Source: Rhizobacter sp964253025 (lineage in GTDB: Bacteria; Pseudomonadota; Gammaproteobacteria; Burkholderiales; Burkholderiaceae_C). Taken from it: DNA of 64,000 nt. Shown here piece after piece: positions 1 to 8,737 of this stretch. Below the pieces are notes generated by a model, which was given only the letters and a program-made list of their open reading frames with translations, was not told the origin of the DNA and ran no database searches. The stretch covers positions 1,612,001 through 1,676,000 of the forward strand of contig NZ_CAXUQC020000001.1 of the NCBI RefSeq assembly GCF_964253025.1. Reading direction: 5' to 3'. Position 1 is the stretch's first letter, and each line of letters starts with the position of its first letter. Both the position numbers and the translations under genes were made by a program.

Positions 1-117
1 TTGTCGACCCAGTTGAACTCGACGGATGCAGCCCCCATCTTCGGCACACGCGCTGACGTGGCCGAGACGGGCGCCGACGCCGCTTCCACCGACTCCCATC
101 CTCAAGAACCACAATGA
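1..117 (+). CDS. hflX: C-terminal tail of an upstream gene, probably GTPase HflX (partial)
   Basis: An open frame enters from the left edge and ends at TGA 115-117, giving about 38 residues of low-complexity Ala/Thr/Asp/Ser tail. The stop overlaps the hflK start as ATGA, so the two genes are probably translationally coupled. The identity rests only on position: in Burkholderiales hflX usually lies directly upstream of hflK-hflC. The visible tail has no diagnostic GTPase motif. Confidence 0.5.
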   Translation: MSTQLNSTDAAPIFGTRADVAETGADAASTDSHPQEPQ

Positions 118-1445
118 CCATGAGCCGATCTTCCTCATCGCCTGACCGCCTCACGGCCCGGGTCTCCGGCGTGGCGTCAGCGCTTTCGGTGCTGATCGCC
201 GGCCTCGGCGCCCAAGCGCGCTGGCGTCTGGGCGGACGGCCCGAGCCGATCTTCAACAACGGCAACCGTGGTGACGGTCCTCCGGACATGGAAGAGATGT
301 GGCGCGACTTCAACCGCCGCTTGAGCGGCTTGTTCGGCGGCAAGGGTGGTGGCGGCCAGCGGCCCGGAACGCCCGGGCCGGGCGGCGGCAACTACCAGCC
401 CGACATGCGCAATGCCGGCGTGGGCATCGGCCTGATTGCCGGCGTCGTCGTCCTCATCTGGCTCGGCAGCGGCTTCTTCATCGTCCAAGAAGGCCAGCAG
501 GCCGTCGTCACCTCGTTCGGCAAGTACGACTACACGGCGAGCGCCGGTTTCTCGTGGCGCTTCCCGTATCCGTTCCAGGCGCACGAGACGGTGGCCGTCA
601 CCCAGCTGCGCACCGTCGAGGTGGGCCGCAACAGCGTGGCGCAGTCGACCGGTCTGCGTGAGTCTTCCATGCTCACGCAGGACGAGAACATCGTCGACAT
701 CCGCTTCACCGTGCAGTACACGGTGAAGGATGCCCGCGCCTTCCTCTATGAGAACCGCGACCCGGAATCCGCAGTCGTGCAGGCCGCCGAATCGGCGGTG
801 CGCGAGATCGTCGGCCGCAGCGTGATGGATTCGGTTCTGTACGAGCAGCGCGACGCCATCGCCACCGACCTGCAGAAGTCGCTTCAGGCGCAGCTCGACC
901 GGCTCAATACCGGCATCCTGGTGGTCAATGTCAACGTGGGCAGCGTTCAGGCGCCGGAGCAGGTCCAGGCCGCCTTCGACGACGCGTTCAAGGCCGGCGC
1001 CGACCGCGAGCGCTTCAAGAACGACGGTCAGGCCTATGCCAACGACGTCATCCCGAAAGCCAAGGGCAGTGCCGCGCGTCTGCGCGAACAGGCCGAAGGC
1101 TACCGCTCCCGTGTGGTGGCCGAGGCCGAAGGCGATGCCGAGCGCTTCACCCAGGTGCTGGCCGAGTACCAGAAGGCGCCGGGCGTGACCCGCGACCGTC
1201 TGTACATCGACGCCATGCGCACCGTGTACTCCAACGTCACGAAGGTGATGGTCGACGCCCGCAGCAATTCCAACCTGCTGTACCTGCCGCTCGACAAGCT
1301 GATCGCCCAGAGCTCCGGTGCCCCGGCGCCGGCTGCGGCCGCGCCGTCGGCTCCGGCACCCGAGACACTGCCCTCGGCGCTCGGCGCCAACAACGACAGC
1401 CGCTCACGTGACGGCGCGCGCAGCCGCGACCGCGAGACCCGCTGA
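114..1445 (+). CDS. hflK: FtsH protease modulator HflK
   Basis: HflK is an SPFH/prohibitin-family inner-membrane protein that assembles with HflC around the FtsH protease and limits its activity against membrane substrates. The 443-residue product has a Gly/Pro/Asn-rich N-terminus with the family motif GPPDMEEMWRDFNRRL near residues 55-70. A single transmembrane helix follows at about 100-122, then the periplasmic SPFH domain with its FIVQEGQQAVVTSFG start, and an Ala/Glu-rich coiled-coil stretch. The C-terminus is Ala/Pro-rich and low-complexity. The start at 114 overlaps the upstream stop; an in-frame ATG two codons later (120) is an equally good start. hflC follows after 25 bp. Confidence 0.93.
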   Translation: MTMSRSSSSPDRLTARVSGVASALSVLIAGLGAQARWRLGGRPEPIFNNGNRGDGPPDMEEMWRDFNRRLSGLFGGKGGGGQRPGTPGPGGGNYQPDMRNAGVGIGLIAGVVVLIWLGSGFFIVQEGQQAVVTSFGKYDYTASAGFSWRFPYPFQAHETVAVTQLRTVEVGRNSVAQSTGLRESSMLTQDENIVDIRFTVQYTVKDARAFLYENRDPESAVVQAAESAVREIVGRSVMDSVLYEQRDAIATDLQKSLQAQLDRLNTGILVVNVNVGSVQAPEQVQAAFDDAFKAGADRERFKNDGQAYANDVIPKAKGSAARLREQAEGYRSRVVAEAEGDAERFTQVLAEYQKAPGVTRDRLYIDAMRTVYSNVTKVMVDARSNSNLLYLPLDKLIAQSSGAPAPAAAAPSAPAPETLPSALGANNDSRSRDGARSRDRETR

Positions 1446-1470
1446 ACGCACGCCATAAGGTACAGAACTC

Positions 1471-2358
1471 ATGAACCGCATCGGTTTTATCGTGGCCAGC
1501 GTCCTGGTGGCGCTGATGGTCTTGTCGTCCACCTTGTTCATCGTCGATCAGCGGCAGTTCGCCGTGATCTACGGGCTGGGTGAGATCAAGGAAGTCATCA
1601 ACGAGCCGGGGCTCAAGTTCAAGCTGCCGCCACCCGTGCAGACGGTCATCTTCCTCGACCGGCGTGTGCAGACACTCGACAGCCCGGAGACGCGCCCCAT
1701 CTTCACCGCCGAGAAGAAGAGCCTGGTCGTCGACTGGCTCGTGAAGTGGCGCCTGATCGATCCCAAGGCCTTCATCCTGAGCAACGGCGCTGCCGACATG
1801 CGCAACTTCGAGACGCGCCTGAGCCCGATCGTGCAGGCCGCCTTCAACGAGGAAGTGACCAAGCGGACGGTGCAGGCCATGCTGGCCACCGACCGCGATG
1901 CCGTCATGCAGGGCGTCAAGGCACGCCTGGCCGACGAGGCCAAGTCGTTCGGCATCGAAGTGATCGACGTGCGCATCAAGCGGGTCGACTTCTCGGCCAA
2001 CATCACGAGCGCCGTCTACCAGCGCATGGTGTCCGAGCGCACCCGAGTGGCCAACGAGCTGCGTTCGACCGGCCGCGCCGAAGGTGAACGCATCCGAGCC
2101 GACGCCGACCGCCAAGCCGAAGTGATCCTCGCGGAAGCCTATCGTGAAGCCCAGAAGGTCAAGGGCGACGGCGATGCCAAGGCATCGGCCCTGTACGCCC
2201 AGGCCTTCGGCCGTGACCCGCAGTTCGCCCACTTCTACCGCAGCCTCGACGCCTACATCGCCAGCTTCCGCAACAAGACGGACGTGATGGTGGTGGACGC
2301 CGAATCCGAGTTCTTCAAGGCCATGGGCAGCGGCGCCCCGAGCGGCGCGCGCAAGTGA
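1471..2358 (+). CDS. hflC: FtsH protease modulator HflC
   Basis: HflC is the second SPFH subunit of the HflKC complex that encloses FtsH in the inner membrane. The 295-residue product has an N-terminal signal-anchor helix (residues 1-25) followed by FIVDQRQFAVIYGLGEIKEV, the usual opening of the SPFH domain. It ends with an Ala/Glu/Arg-rich helical region (RADADRQAEVILAEAYREAQ) typical of the family. Length is normal. It lies 25 bp after hflK and 16 bp before the DUF2065 gene, in what looks like one transcription unit. Confidence 0.95.
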   Translation: MNRIGFIVASVLVALMVLSSTLFIVDQRQFAVIYGLGEIKEVINEPGLKFKLPPPVQTVIFLDRRVQTLDSPETRPIFTAEKKSLVVDWLVKWRLIDPKAFILSNGAADMRNFETRLSPIVQAAFNEEVTKRTVQAMLATDRDAVMQGVKARLADEAKSFGIEVIDVRIKRVDFSANITSAVYQRMVSERTRVANELRSTGRAEGERIRADADRQAEVILAEAYREAQKVKGDGDAKASALYAQAFGRDPQFAHFYRSLDAYIASFRNKTDVMVVDAESEFFKAMGSGAPSGARK

Positions 2359-2374
2359 CCCGCCGCGCCAGCTG

Positions 2375-2575
2375 ATGGAGGGCTCGGCGGGCGACATCCT
2401 CATCGGCGCCATGGCGCTGATGCTGGTCTTCGAGGGGGTGCTGCCCTTTCTCAACCCGGCGCTCTGGCGCCGGGTGTTCGAGGCCGCCACCCGTCTGTCC
2501 GATGGGCAGATCCGCGCGTTCGGGTTGGGCAGCATGCTCGCCGGCGTGCTCATGTTGGCGTTCTTCCTGCACTGA
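2375..2575 (+). CDS. DUF2065 family small membrane protein
   Basis: This 66-residue protein has two predicted transmembrane helices, at about 8-25 and 45-65, joined by a short basic loop (NPALWRRVFEAATRLSDGQIRAFG). Length and pattern match DUF2065 (YjeT-type) proteins, which commonly follow hflC in proteobacteria. No biochemical function is established for the family. Its place at the end of the hfl cluster suggests a link to HflKC-FtsH, which is an inference. Confidence 0.85.
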   Translation: MEGSAGDILIGAMALMLVFEGVLPFLNPALWRRVFEAATRLSDGQIRAFGLGSMLAGVLMLAFFLH

Positions 2576-2589
2576 ACGTCCGGCAATAT

Positions 2590-2619
2590 TTCGGCCGCCA
2601 TCCCGGCGGCCGGTACAAT
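2590..2619 (+). promoter_or_regulatory. Hairpin and candidate -10 box ahead of hisZ
   Basis: A GC-rich inverted repeat (GGCCGCC/GGCGGCC, about 2593-2611) is followed by TACAAT at 2614-2619, 28 bp before the hisZ ATG. There is no convincing -35 hexamer at 16-18 bp. The hairpin has no adjacent T-run, although six Ts follow at 2622-2627. It may be a mix of terminator for the hfl genes and promoter for hisZ-purA. Confidence 0.35.
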
Positions 2620-2647
2620 CTCTTTTTTAATCCCCCGGTCATTTCAC

Positions 2648-3811
2648 ATGTCGTCTGCTTGGCTGCTGCCCGAGCACATCGCTGACGTCCTGCCTTCCCA
2701 GGCACGGCGCATCGAGGAACTCCGCCGCGAACTGCTGGACGGAGCACGGGCCTACGGTTTCGAACTCGTGATGCCGCCGCTGCTGGAGCATCTCGATTCG
2801 CTCCTGTCGGGTACCGGTAGTGCGCTCGACCTCAAGACTTTCAAGCTCGTGGATCAGCTCAGCGGCCGCACGCTCGGCGTGCGGGCCGACACGACGCCCC
2901 AGGTTGCGCGCATCGACGCCCATCTGCTCAACCGCGTGGGCGTGACCCGCCTCTGCTATTGCGGACCGGTCCTGCACACCCGTCCCGACGGGCTGCACGG
3001 CACCCGCGAGCCCCTCCAGTTCGGTGCCGAGATCTACGGCCACGCGGGCCTGGAGGCCGACCTCGAGGTCCACGAGCTGGCGCTCGATGCCCTGAAGCGT
3101 TCAGGCGTCGGCCAGCTCACGCTCGACATGGGCGATGCCCGCATCGTGCGCGGCCTGCTGCAGGGCGTCTCGCTCGACACCGCCGCCCGCGATGCCTTGT
3201 ACGCCGCGCTCGCGGCAAAGGACCAGCCAGCGCTCGCCGCGCTGACCGCCTCGTTCCCGGTCGCATCGCGTGACGGCCTGCTCGCCCTGCTGCGCCTGTA
3301 CGGTGGCGAAGAGGTGCTGGCTGCCGCGCGCCAGCAGCTGCCCGCCCAGCCGCTCATCGTGGCGGCACTCGACGACCTGCAGTGGCTGACGCAGCACCTT
3401 CGTGCGGCGTATCCAGGCGTGCGCATCGGCTTCGACCTGGCCGACCTGAGCGGCTATGCCTACTACAGCGGCGCCCGGTTCGCCATCTATGCCGATGGCT
3501 CGAGCGATGCCGTCGTCAGGGGAGGGCGCTACGACGAGGTCGGCGCGATCTTCGGCCGCAACCGGCCCGCCGTCGGCTTCAGCACCGACCTCAAGCAACT
3601 GGTCGCGCTGGTCGAGCAGCAGCCGCTGCGTCCTGCGATCCGCGCCCCGTGGGGCGAGGACCCCGGACTGCGCAGCGCGATCCGCCAGCTCCGCGAACAG
3701 GGCCAGTCGGTGGTGTGCGTCCTGCCGGGCCATGAACACGAAGGCCAGGAGTTCGACTGCGACCGCGAGCTGGTCGCCTCGAACGGCCAATGGGTGGTGC
3801 GCTCGATCTGA
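2648..3811 (+). CDS. hisZ: ATP phosphoribosyltransferase regulatory subunit HisZ
   Basis: HisZ is a catalytically inactive paralogue of histidyl-tRNA synthetase. It binds the short form of HisG and supports its activity and feedback control in the first step of histidine synthesis. The 387 residues begin SSAWLLPEHIADVLPSQARRIEELRR and contain class II synthetase-like segments: RTLGVRADTTPQVARI near 80, and LSGYAYYSGARFAIYADG plus RGGRYDEVGAIFGRNRPAVGFS near 270-320. As expected for HisZ, there is no anticodon-binding domain. It sits 36 bp upstream of purA, the usual betaproteobacterial order; hisG is not in the window. Confidence 0.93.
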   Translation: MSSAWLLPEHIADVLPSQARRIEELRRELLDGARAYGFELVMPPLLEHLDSLLSGTGSALDLKTFKLVDQLSGRTLGVRADTTPQVARIDAHLLNRVGVTRLCYCGPVLHTRPDGLHGTREPLQFGAEIYGHAGLEADLEVHELALDALKRSGVGQLTLDMGDARIVRGLLQGVSLDTAARDALYAALAAKDQPALAALTASFPVASRDGLLALLRLYGGEEVLAAARQQLPAQPLIVAALDDLQWLTQHLRAAYPGVRIGFDLADLSGYAYYSGARFAIYADGSSDAVVRGGRYDEVGAIFGRNRPAVGFSTDLKQLVALVEQQPLRPAIRAPWGEDPGLRSAIRQLREQGQSVVCVLPGHEHEGQEFDCDRELVASNGQWVVRSI

Positions 3812-3847
3812 GCCTCCCGCATCTTTTCTCGAACCGGATTCAAAGAC

Positions 3848-5179
3848 ATGCAACAGAAACGCAGCGGCCACAACGTGGTTGTGGTCGGCACCCAGTGGGG
3901 TGACGAAGGCAAGGGCAAGGTCGTCGACTGGCTGACCGATCACGCACAAGCCGTGGTGCGCTTCCAGGGTGGCCACAACGCCGGCCACACGCTGGTCATC
4001 AAGGGGGTGAAGACCGCCTTGCAGCTCATTCCCTCGGGCATCATGCGCGATGGCGTGGCCTGCTACATCGGCAACGGCGTGGTCGTCGATCCGACGCACC
4101 TGCTGAGCGAGATCGAGCGGCTCGAGGCCATCGGGGTCGAAGTGCGTTCGCGGCTGTTCATCAGCGAATCCTGCCCGCTGATCCTCCCGTTCCACGTGGC
4201 CGTGGACAAGGCCCGCGAAGCCCTGCGCGAAGACAGCGGTGCAGGCAAGATCGGCACCACCGGCAAGGGCATCGGCCCGGCATATGAAGACAAGGTGGCG
4301 CGGCGCGCCCTGCGCGTTCAGGATCTGAAGCACCCCGAGCGTTTCGCGAAGAAGCTTCGCGAACTGCTGGAGCTGCACAACTTCGCGCTGTCGGGCTACC
4401 TCAAGTCCGAGCCGTTGGAGTTCCAACCCATCTTCGACCACGCGATGAAGGTGGCCGAGCAACTGAAGCCGATGATGGCCGACGTGGGCTACACCTTGCA
4501 CACCGCACATGCCCAGGGTGCGAACATCCTGTTCGAAGGCGCGCAGGGCACCTTGCTCGACATCGATCACGGCACTTATCCGTATGTCACGTCGAGCAAC
4601 TGCGTGGCCGGCAATGCTGCCGCCGGCGCAGGCGTGGGCCCGGACCTGCTGCACTACATCCTCGGCATCACCAAGGCGTACACCACCCGCGTGGGCAGCG
4701 GCCCGTTCCCGACCGAACTCGACTGGGACACGCCCGGGACCGTGGGGCATCACCTGTCGAGCGTGGGCCAGGAGCGTGGCACCGTGACGGGCCGTCCGCG
4801 CCGCTGCGGCTGGCTCGATGCCGCACTGCTCAAGCGCTCGGTCATCATCAACGGCATCTCCGGCCTGTGCATCACCAAGCTGGACGTGCTCGACGGGTTG
4901 GAAGAGATCAACGTCTGCGTGGGCTACGAGCTCGACGGCAAGCGCATCGACATCCTGCCGCTGGACGCCGACGAGATCGCGGCCTGCAAGCCCATCTATG
5001 AAGTGTTCCCCGGCTGGACGGAAAAGACCTTCGGCCTCACGCAGTGGGATGCGCTGCCGCTCAATGCGCGCCGCTACCTCGAACGTGTCCAGGCGCTCAT
5101 CGGCGCTCCGATCGACATGGTGTCGACCGGTCCCGACCGGGACCACACCATCCTGCTGCGCCACCCGTACCAGGGCTGA
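3848..5179 (+). CDS. purA: Adenylosuccinate synthetase
   Basis: PurA condenses IMP with aspartate using GTP to give adenylosuccinate, the committed step to AMP, in the cytoplasm. The 443-residue protein shows the N-terminal signature VVGTQWGDEGKGKVVDWL (about 12-29), whose Asp and Lys are catalytic. The NAGHT segment (FQGGHNAGHT) follows, and further on GTTGKGIGPAYEDK. The C-terminus ends with the usual VSTGPDRDHTILL. Length is normal. It lies 36 bp after hisZ and 18 bp before a phosphoribosyltransferase gene, so the three are probably co-transcribed and all relate to PRPP or purine metabolism. Confidence 0.97.
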   Translation: MQQKRSGHNVVVVGTQWGDEGKGKVVDWLTDHAQAVVRFQGGHNAGHTLVIKGVKTALQLIPSGIMRDGVACYIGNGVVVDPTHLLSEIERLEAIGVEVRSRLFISESCPLILPFHVAVDKAREALREDSGAGKIGTTGKGIGPAYEDKVARRALRVQDLKHPERFAKKLRELLELHNFALSGYLKSEPLEFQPIFDHAMKVAEQLKPMMADVGYTLHTAHAQGANILFEGAQGTLLDIDHGTYPYVTSSNCVAGNAAAGAGVGPDLLHYILGITKAYTTRVGSGPFPTELDWDTPGTVGHHLSSVGQERGTVTGRPRRCGWLDAALLKRSVIINGISGLCITKLDVLDGLEEINVCVGYELDGKRIDILPLDADEIAACKPIYEVFPGWTEKTFGLTQWDALPLNARRYLERVQALIGAPIDMVSTGPDRDHTILLRHPYQG

Positions 5180-5197
5180 ACCCAAGGACCCCGCGAC

Positions 5198-5719
5198 ATG
5201 CTCACCGACGACGGCAAACACCTCTACGTCTCCTGGGACGAGTACCACATGCTCATCGAGCGCCTGGCCCTGAAGGTCGACGCTTCGGGCTGGCAGTTCG
5301 ACCAGATCCTGTGTCTCGCGCGAGGCGGTCTGCGGCCGGGCGACGTGCTGTCGCGCGTGTTCGACAAGCCGCTCGGCATCATGTCGACGAGCTCGTACCG
5401 CGCCGAGGCCGGCACGATCCAGGGGCGGCTCGACATGGCGAAGTACATCACCCTGCCCAAGGGCGAACTGGCCGGCCGCGTGCTGCTGGTCGACGACCTG
5501 GCCGACTCCGGTGTCACCTTGCGCGCAGTGGTCGATCGCCTGCGCGGCATGCCGGCGATCTCCGAACTTCGCTCGGCGGTCATCTGGACCAAGGGGGTGT
5601 CGAGCTACACCCCCGACTACTACGTCGAACTGCTGCCCACGAGCCCGTGGATCCACCAGCCGTTCGAGGAGTACGACGAACTGCGTCCGGATGGTCTTGC
5701 CAAGAAGTTTGCGATTTGA
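5198..5719 (+). CDS. Phosphoribosyltransferase (PRTase type I)
   Basis: The 173-residue protein has the type I PRTase PRPP loop as VLLVDDLADSGVTL near residues 90-104 and an upstream substrate-side segment ILCLARGGLRPGDVLSRVF. Family members transfer a phosphoribosyl group from PRPP to a base. The base specificity cannot be read from the sequence: the closest type is the hypoxanthine/xanthine-guanine group that often follows purA in betaproteobacteria. The location supports a purine-salvage role. It ends just before a 363-bp stretch with no protein gene. Confidence 0.85.
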   Translation: MLTDDGKHLYVSWDEYHMLIERLALKVDASGWQFDQILCLARGGLRPGDVLSRVFDKPLGIMSTSSYRAEAGTIQGRLDMAKYITLPKGELAGRVLLVDDLADSGVTLRAVVDRLRGMPAISELRSAVIWTKGVSSYTPDYYVELLPTSPWIHQPFEEYDELRPDGLAKKFAI

Positions 5720-5736
5720 GCAAACCTGGAAATAAT

Positions 5737-5761
5737 GAAGGCCTGTACTTCGCAGGCCTTC
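5737..5761. terminator. Perfect 9-bp hairpin after the phosphoribosyltransferase gene
   Basis: GAAGGCCTG and CAGGCCTTC form a perfect 9-bp stem around a 7-nt loop, 18 bp after the stop codon. There is no T-run on either side, so it is not a classical intrinsic terminator. It may stabilise the 3' end or help Rho-dependent termination of the hisZ-purA unit. Confidence 0.45.
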
Positions 5762-6043
5762 GACATGGACAATGAAGAGGGAACGGTCACGTCACGCGAT
5801 GATCGCCTTGCAGGGCCGGCCGCCACGCGGCATGGCCTGAGTCCACGGTTCCACGGCGCGTGGTACCGGTTTCGTTTCTTGCGGGTGCCCTCACGGCCCC
5901 GCTTCGCCCGGCGTGCAATCGCATGCCGTTTCGCCCACGATGCGCGCGCATCGGATCGGGCCCGCTTCTCCGGATTCACCAACACGCCCTCGGCGGCTCG
6001 TCGCGAGCACTTGTCAGTGCTTGCCAAGTCGATGGCACAATGC

Positions 6044-6070
6044 AAAAAGCCCTGCGCTTTCGCGCAGGGC
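6044..6070 (-). terminator. Intrinsic terminator of tRNA-Leu
   Basis: Read on the minus strand, a perfect 9-bp stem GCCCTGCGC/GCGCAGGGC with a GAAA tetraloop is followed by five Us. It lies 13 bp downstream of the tRNA 3' end. This is a textbook rho-independent terminator for the single-gene tRNA transcript. Confidence 0.85.
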
Positions 6071-6082
6071 CTTGCAATGGTT

Positions 6083-6167
<85 letters not shown>

Positions 6168-6184
6168 ATCTCAGGAAGACTTGG

Positions 6185-6213
6185 ATTCTATCATCAAAAA
6201 ATCAAACGTACAA
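6185..6213 (-). promoter_or_regulatory. Candidate sigma-70 promoter of tRNA-Leu
   Basis: On the minus strand TTGTAC and TAGAAT are separated by exactly 17 bp, and the tRNA begins 17 nt after the -10 hexamer. The -10 box matches at five of six positions; the -35 box is weaker. The stretch is clearly more AT-rich than its surroundings. It lies between the tRNA and rnr, so it must share space with the rnr promoter. Confidence 0.5.
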
Positions 6214-6243
6214 CACTCTTCTTCAACAATCAGCGGTGAGCTG

Positions 6244-8454
6244 ATGAGTGAAGTCGAAGGCACGGTGCAAGGGCATCGCGATGGTCACGGCTTTCTGGTC
6301 CGTGACGACCACCAACCTGACCTGTACCTGTCCCCGCAAGAGATGCGGGCGGTGCTGCACCGTGACCGCGTGCGTGCACGCGTGGTCCGCTACGACCGCA
6401 AGGGTCGGCCCGAAGGGCATGTCGTCGAGATCCTCGAGCGTCGCAAGGCGCCGATCATCGGGCGCCTGCTGCACGAGAGCGGCATCTGGCTCGTGGCCCC
6501 CGAGGACAAGCGCTACGGGCAGGACATCATGGTGCCCAAGAACGCCATCGCCAACGCGACGGCGGGACAGGTGGTCGCCATCGAACTCACCGAGCCGCCG
6601 TCGCTCTACTCGCAACCCATGGGTCGCGTGACCGAGGTCCTTGGCGAGATCGACGATCCCGGCATGGAGATCGAGATCGCGGTGCGCAAGTACGAGGTGC
6701 CGCATCAGTTCTCGCCCGAGACGCTCGCCCAGGCGGCAGGTCTGCCCGACAAGATCCGGCCCGCCGATCGCAAGGATCGCATCGACCTCACCGACGTGCT
6801 GCTCGTCACGATCGACGGCGAGGACGCGCGTGACTTCGACGACGCGGTGTATTGCGAGCCGGTCAAGACCGGCCGCGGCAAGAACGCCTTCGACGGCTGG
6901 CGCCTGGTGGTGGCCATCGCCGACGTGAGCCACTACGTGAAGCCCGGCGAGCCCATCGATGACGACGCCTACGAGCGCGCGACCTCGGTCTACTTCCCGC
7001 GCCGCGTGATCCCGATGCTGCCGGAGAAACTCTCCAATGGCCTGTGTTCGCTGAATCCGAATGAAGACCGGCTGGCGATGGTGTGCGACATGCTCATCAC
7101 CAAGGAGGGCGAGATCCACGCGTACCAGTTCTTCCCTGCGGTGATCTGCTCGCATGCACGCTTCACCTACACCGAGGTCGCCGCCATCCTGGGCAACACC
7201 CGGGGTCCCGAGGCGGCTCGGCGCAAGAACCTGGTGCCCGACCTGCTGAACCTCCATGAGGTGTACCGCGCGCTGCTCAAGGAGCGGTCGCGCCGCGGCG
7301 CGGTCGACTTCGAGACCACCGAGACGCAGATCGTGTGCGACGAGAACGGCCGCATCGAGAAGATCGTGCCGCGCACGCGCACCGAGGCGCACAAGCTCAT
7401 CGAGGAGGCGATGCTGGCGGCCAACGTCTGCTCCGCGGATTTCATCGCGACCAACAAGCATCCCTCGCTCTATCGGGTGCACGAGGGGCCGACACCCGAG
7501 AAGAAGACGCTGCTGCAGAACTACCTCAAGGCGCTGGGTCTCGGCCTGTCGATCAGCGACGATCCGAAGCCGGGCGAATACCAGGCCATCGCGGCCGCCA
7601 CGAAGGAACGGCCGGACGCCCAGCAGATCCACACGATGCTGCTGCGCTCGATGCAGCAGGCCATCTATACCGGCACCAACAGCGGCCACTTCGGCCTGGC
7701 GTACGAGGCCTACACCCACTTCACGAGCCCGATCCGGCGCTATCCCGACCTGCTGGTGCACCGCGTGATCAAGGCCTTGCTCAGCGGAAGGCGCTACAGC
7801 CTGCTCACCGGAACGCTGGAGACGCCGGCCAAGGCGCGCAAGGGAGCCAATGCCGAGATGGAGCAGTGGGAGGTGAGCGGTGCGCATTGCAGCGCCAACG
7901 AACGCCGCGCCGACGAAGCGTCGCGCGACGTCGAGGCCTGGCTCAAGTGCCGCTTCATGCGCGAGCACCTCGGCGAGGAGTACGGGGGCACGGTCACCGC
8001 GGTCACGAGCTTCGGCCTGTTCGTCACGCTCGACTCGCTGTATGTCGAGGGCCTGATCCACATCACTGAACTGGGCGGCGAGTACTACCGGTTCGACGAG
8101 GTCAGGCAGGAGCTGCGCGGCGAGCGCTCGGGCGTGCGCTACACCGTCGGTGCCCGGGTGCGGGTGCAGGTGATCCGCGTCGACCTCGACGGTCGCAAGA
8201 TCGACTTCCGCATGGTGCATGAAGGCGAGGACCCGTCGACGCCCAGCCGCGGCAAGCGTGAGCGATCGAGCGATCGCTCCGCCGAGCGCAACGCGGGTGC
8301 GGCGGCCGAGCTTGCGGCCGTGAAGGAGGCCGACCGCGCCGTCAAGGCGGCGACCAAGGGCCGCAAGTCCACAGCGTCGGCCGGCGCGCATCCCGTGCGG
8401 GCGGCCAAGTCGGCGGCACGCAAGACGGCAGCCAAGTCGACGCGCCATCGCTGA
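6244..8454 (+). CDS. rnr: Ribonuclease R, short form without the N-terminal helix-turn-helix
   Basis: RNase R is a processive 3'-5' exoribonuclease that degrades structured RNA, rRNA fragments and mRNA. From the ATG at 6244 it has 736 residues. It has N-terminal cold-shock domains (starting VEGTVQGHRDGHGFLVRDD), then the RNB catalytic domain with IDGEDARDFDDAV at 190-201 (Asp191, 197, 199 and 200 match the metal ligands), an S1 domain around 570-660, and a Lys/Ala/Arg-rich tail. Relative to the E. coli enzyme about 81 N-terminal residues are missing. The frame stays open upstream, but that part runs antisense through tRNA-Leu and has no HTH, so I chose 6244; TTG 6181 is an alternative. Confidence 0.92.
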   Translation: MSEVEGTVQGHRDGHGFLVRDDHQPDLYLSPQEMRAVLHRDRVRARVVRYDRKGRPEGHVVEILERRKAPIIGRLLHESGIWLVAPEDKRYGQDIMVPKNAIANATAGQVVAIELTEPPSLYSQPMGRVTEVLGEIDDPGMEIEIAVRKYEVPHQFSPETLAQAAGLPDKIRPADRKDRIDLTDVLLVTIDGEDARDFDDAVYCEPVKTGRGKNAFDGWRLVVAIADVSHYVKPGEPIDDDAYERATSVYFPRRVIPMLPEKLSNGLCSLNPNEDRLAMVCDMLITKEGEIHAYQFFPAVICSHARFTYTEVAAILGNTRGPEAARRKNLVPDLLNLHEVYRALLKERSRRGAVDFETTETQIVCDENGRIEKIVPRTRTEAHKLIEEAMLAANVCSADFIATNKHPSLYRVHEGPTPEKKTLLQNYLKALGLGLSISDDPKPGEYQAIAAATKERPDAQQIHTMLLRSMQQAIYTGTNSGHFGLAYEAYTHFTSPIRRYPDLLVHRVIKALLSGRRYSLLTGTLETPAKARKGANAEMEQWEVSGAHCSANERRADEASRDVEAWLKCRFMREHLGEEYGGTVTAVTSFGLFVTLDSLYVEGLIHITELGGEYYRFDEVRQELRGERSGVRYTVGARVRVQVIRVDLDGRKIDFRMVHEGEDPSTPSRGKRERSSDRSAERNAGAAAELAAVKEADRAVKAATKGRKSTASAGAHPVRAAKSAARKTAAKSTRHR

Positions 8455-8737
8455 CATCGCGAGGGCAGGGGTCGGGTCGCCATTCGCGTCCCGGCTGACG
8501 CCCAGTTCGATGACTGCGTGACGCGGCGGGCAGGGGCGCGCCGACACCGAAATTCCGGTGGCGGCTCCCGGTCCGGCGACTGGCCGCCGGCAGAGGGCCG
8601 TCGGGTGTACGGCGCATCCGACATGCCGTCTGCGGGCATGGCGGGCGCGCCTGGCCGTCTCCAGCCGCAGGCGGCGCGCGCAGAATGGCGGCTGCCCGGC
8701 CCCGAGCCGACCCTCGCATTGATCGCTGACCCGGCCC

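Larger units (their letters stand above)
5720..6082. other. 363-bp intergenic region between the phosphoribosyltransferase gene and tRNA-Leu
   Basis: No convincing protein gene is present. Open frames run across it, but they read on through the tRNA-Leu antisense strand and have no recognisable domain. The region contains a hairpin just after the phosphoribosyltransferase stop (5737-5761) and the minus-strand terminator of tRNA-Leu at its right end (6044-6070). A loose TTGTCA...CACAAT pair around 6011-6041 could be a plus-strand promoter, but its spacer is 19 bp and I do not call it. Confidence 0.6.

Noticed and set aside
3101..5656. 851-codon minus-strand frame opposite hisZ, purA and the phosphoribosyltransferase gene
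   Set aside because: High-GC antisense shadow. The plus-strand proteins have full family motifs and the shadow has a biased, repetitive composition.
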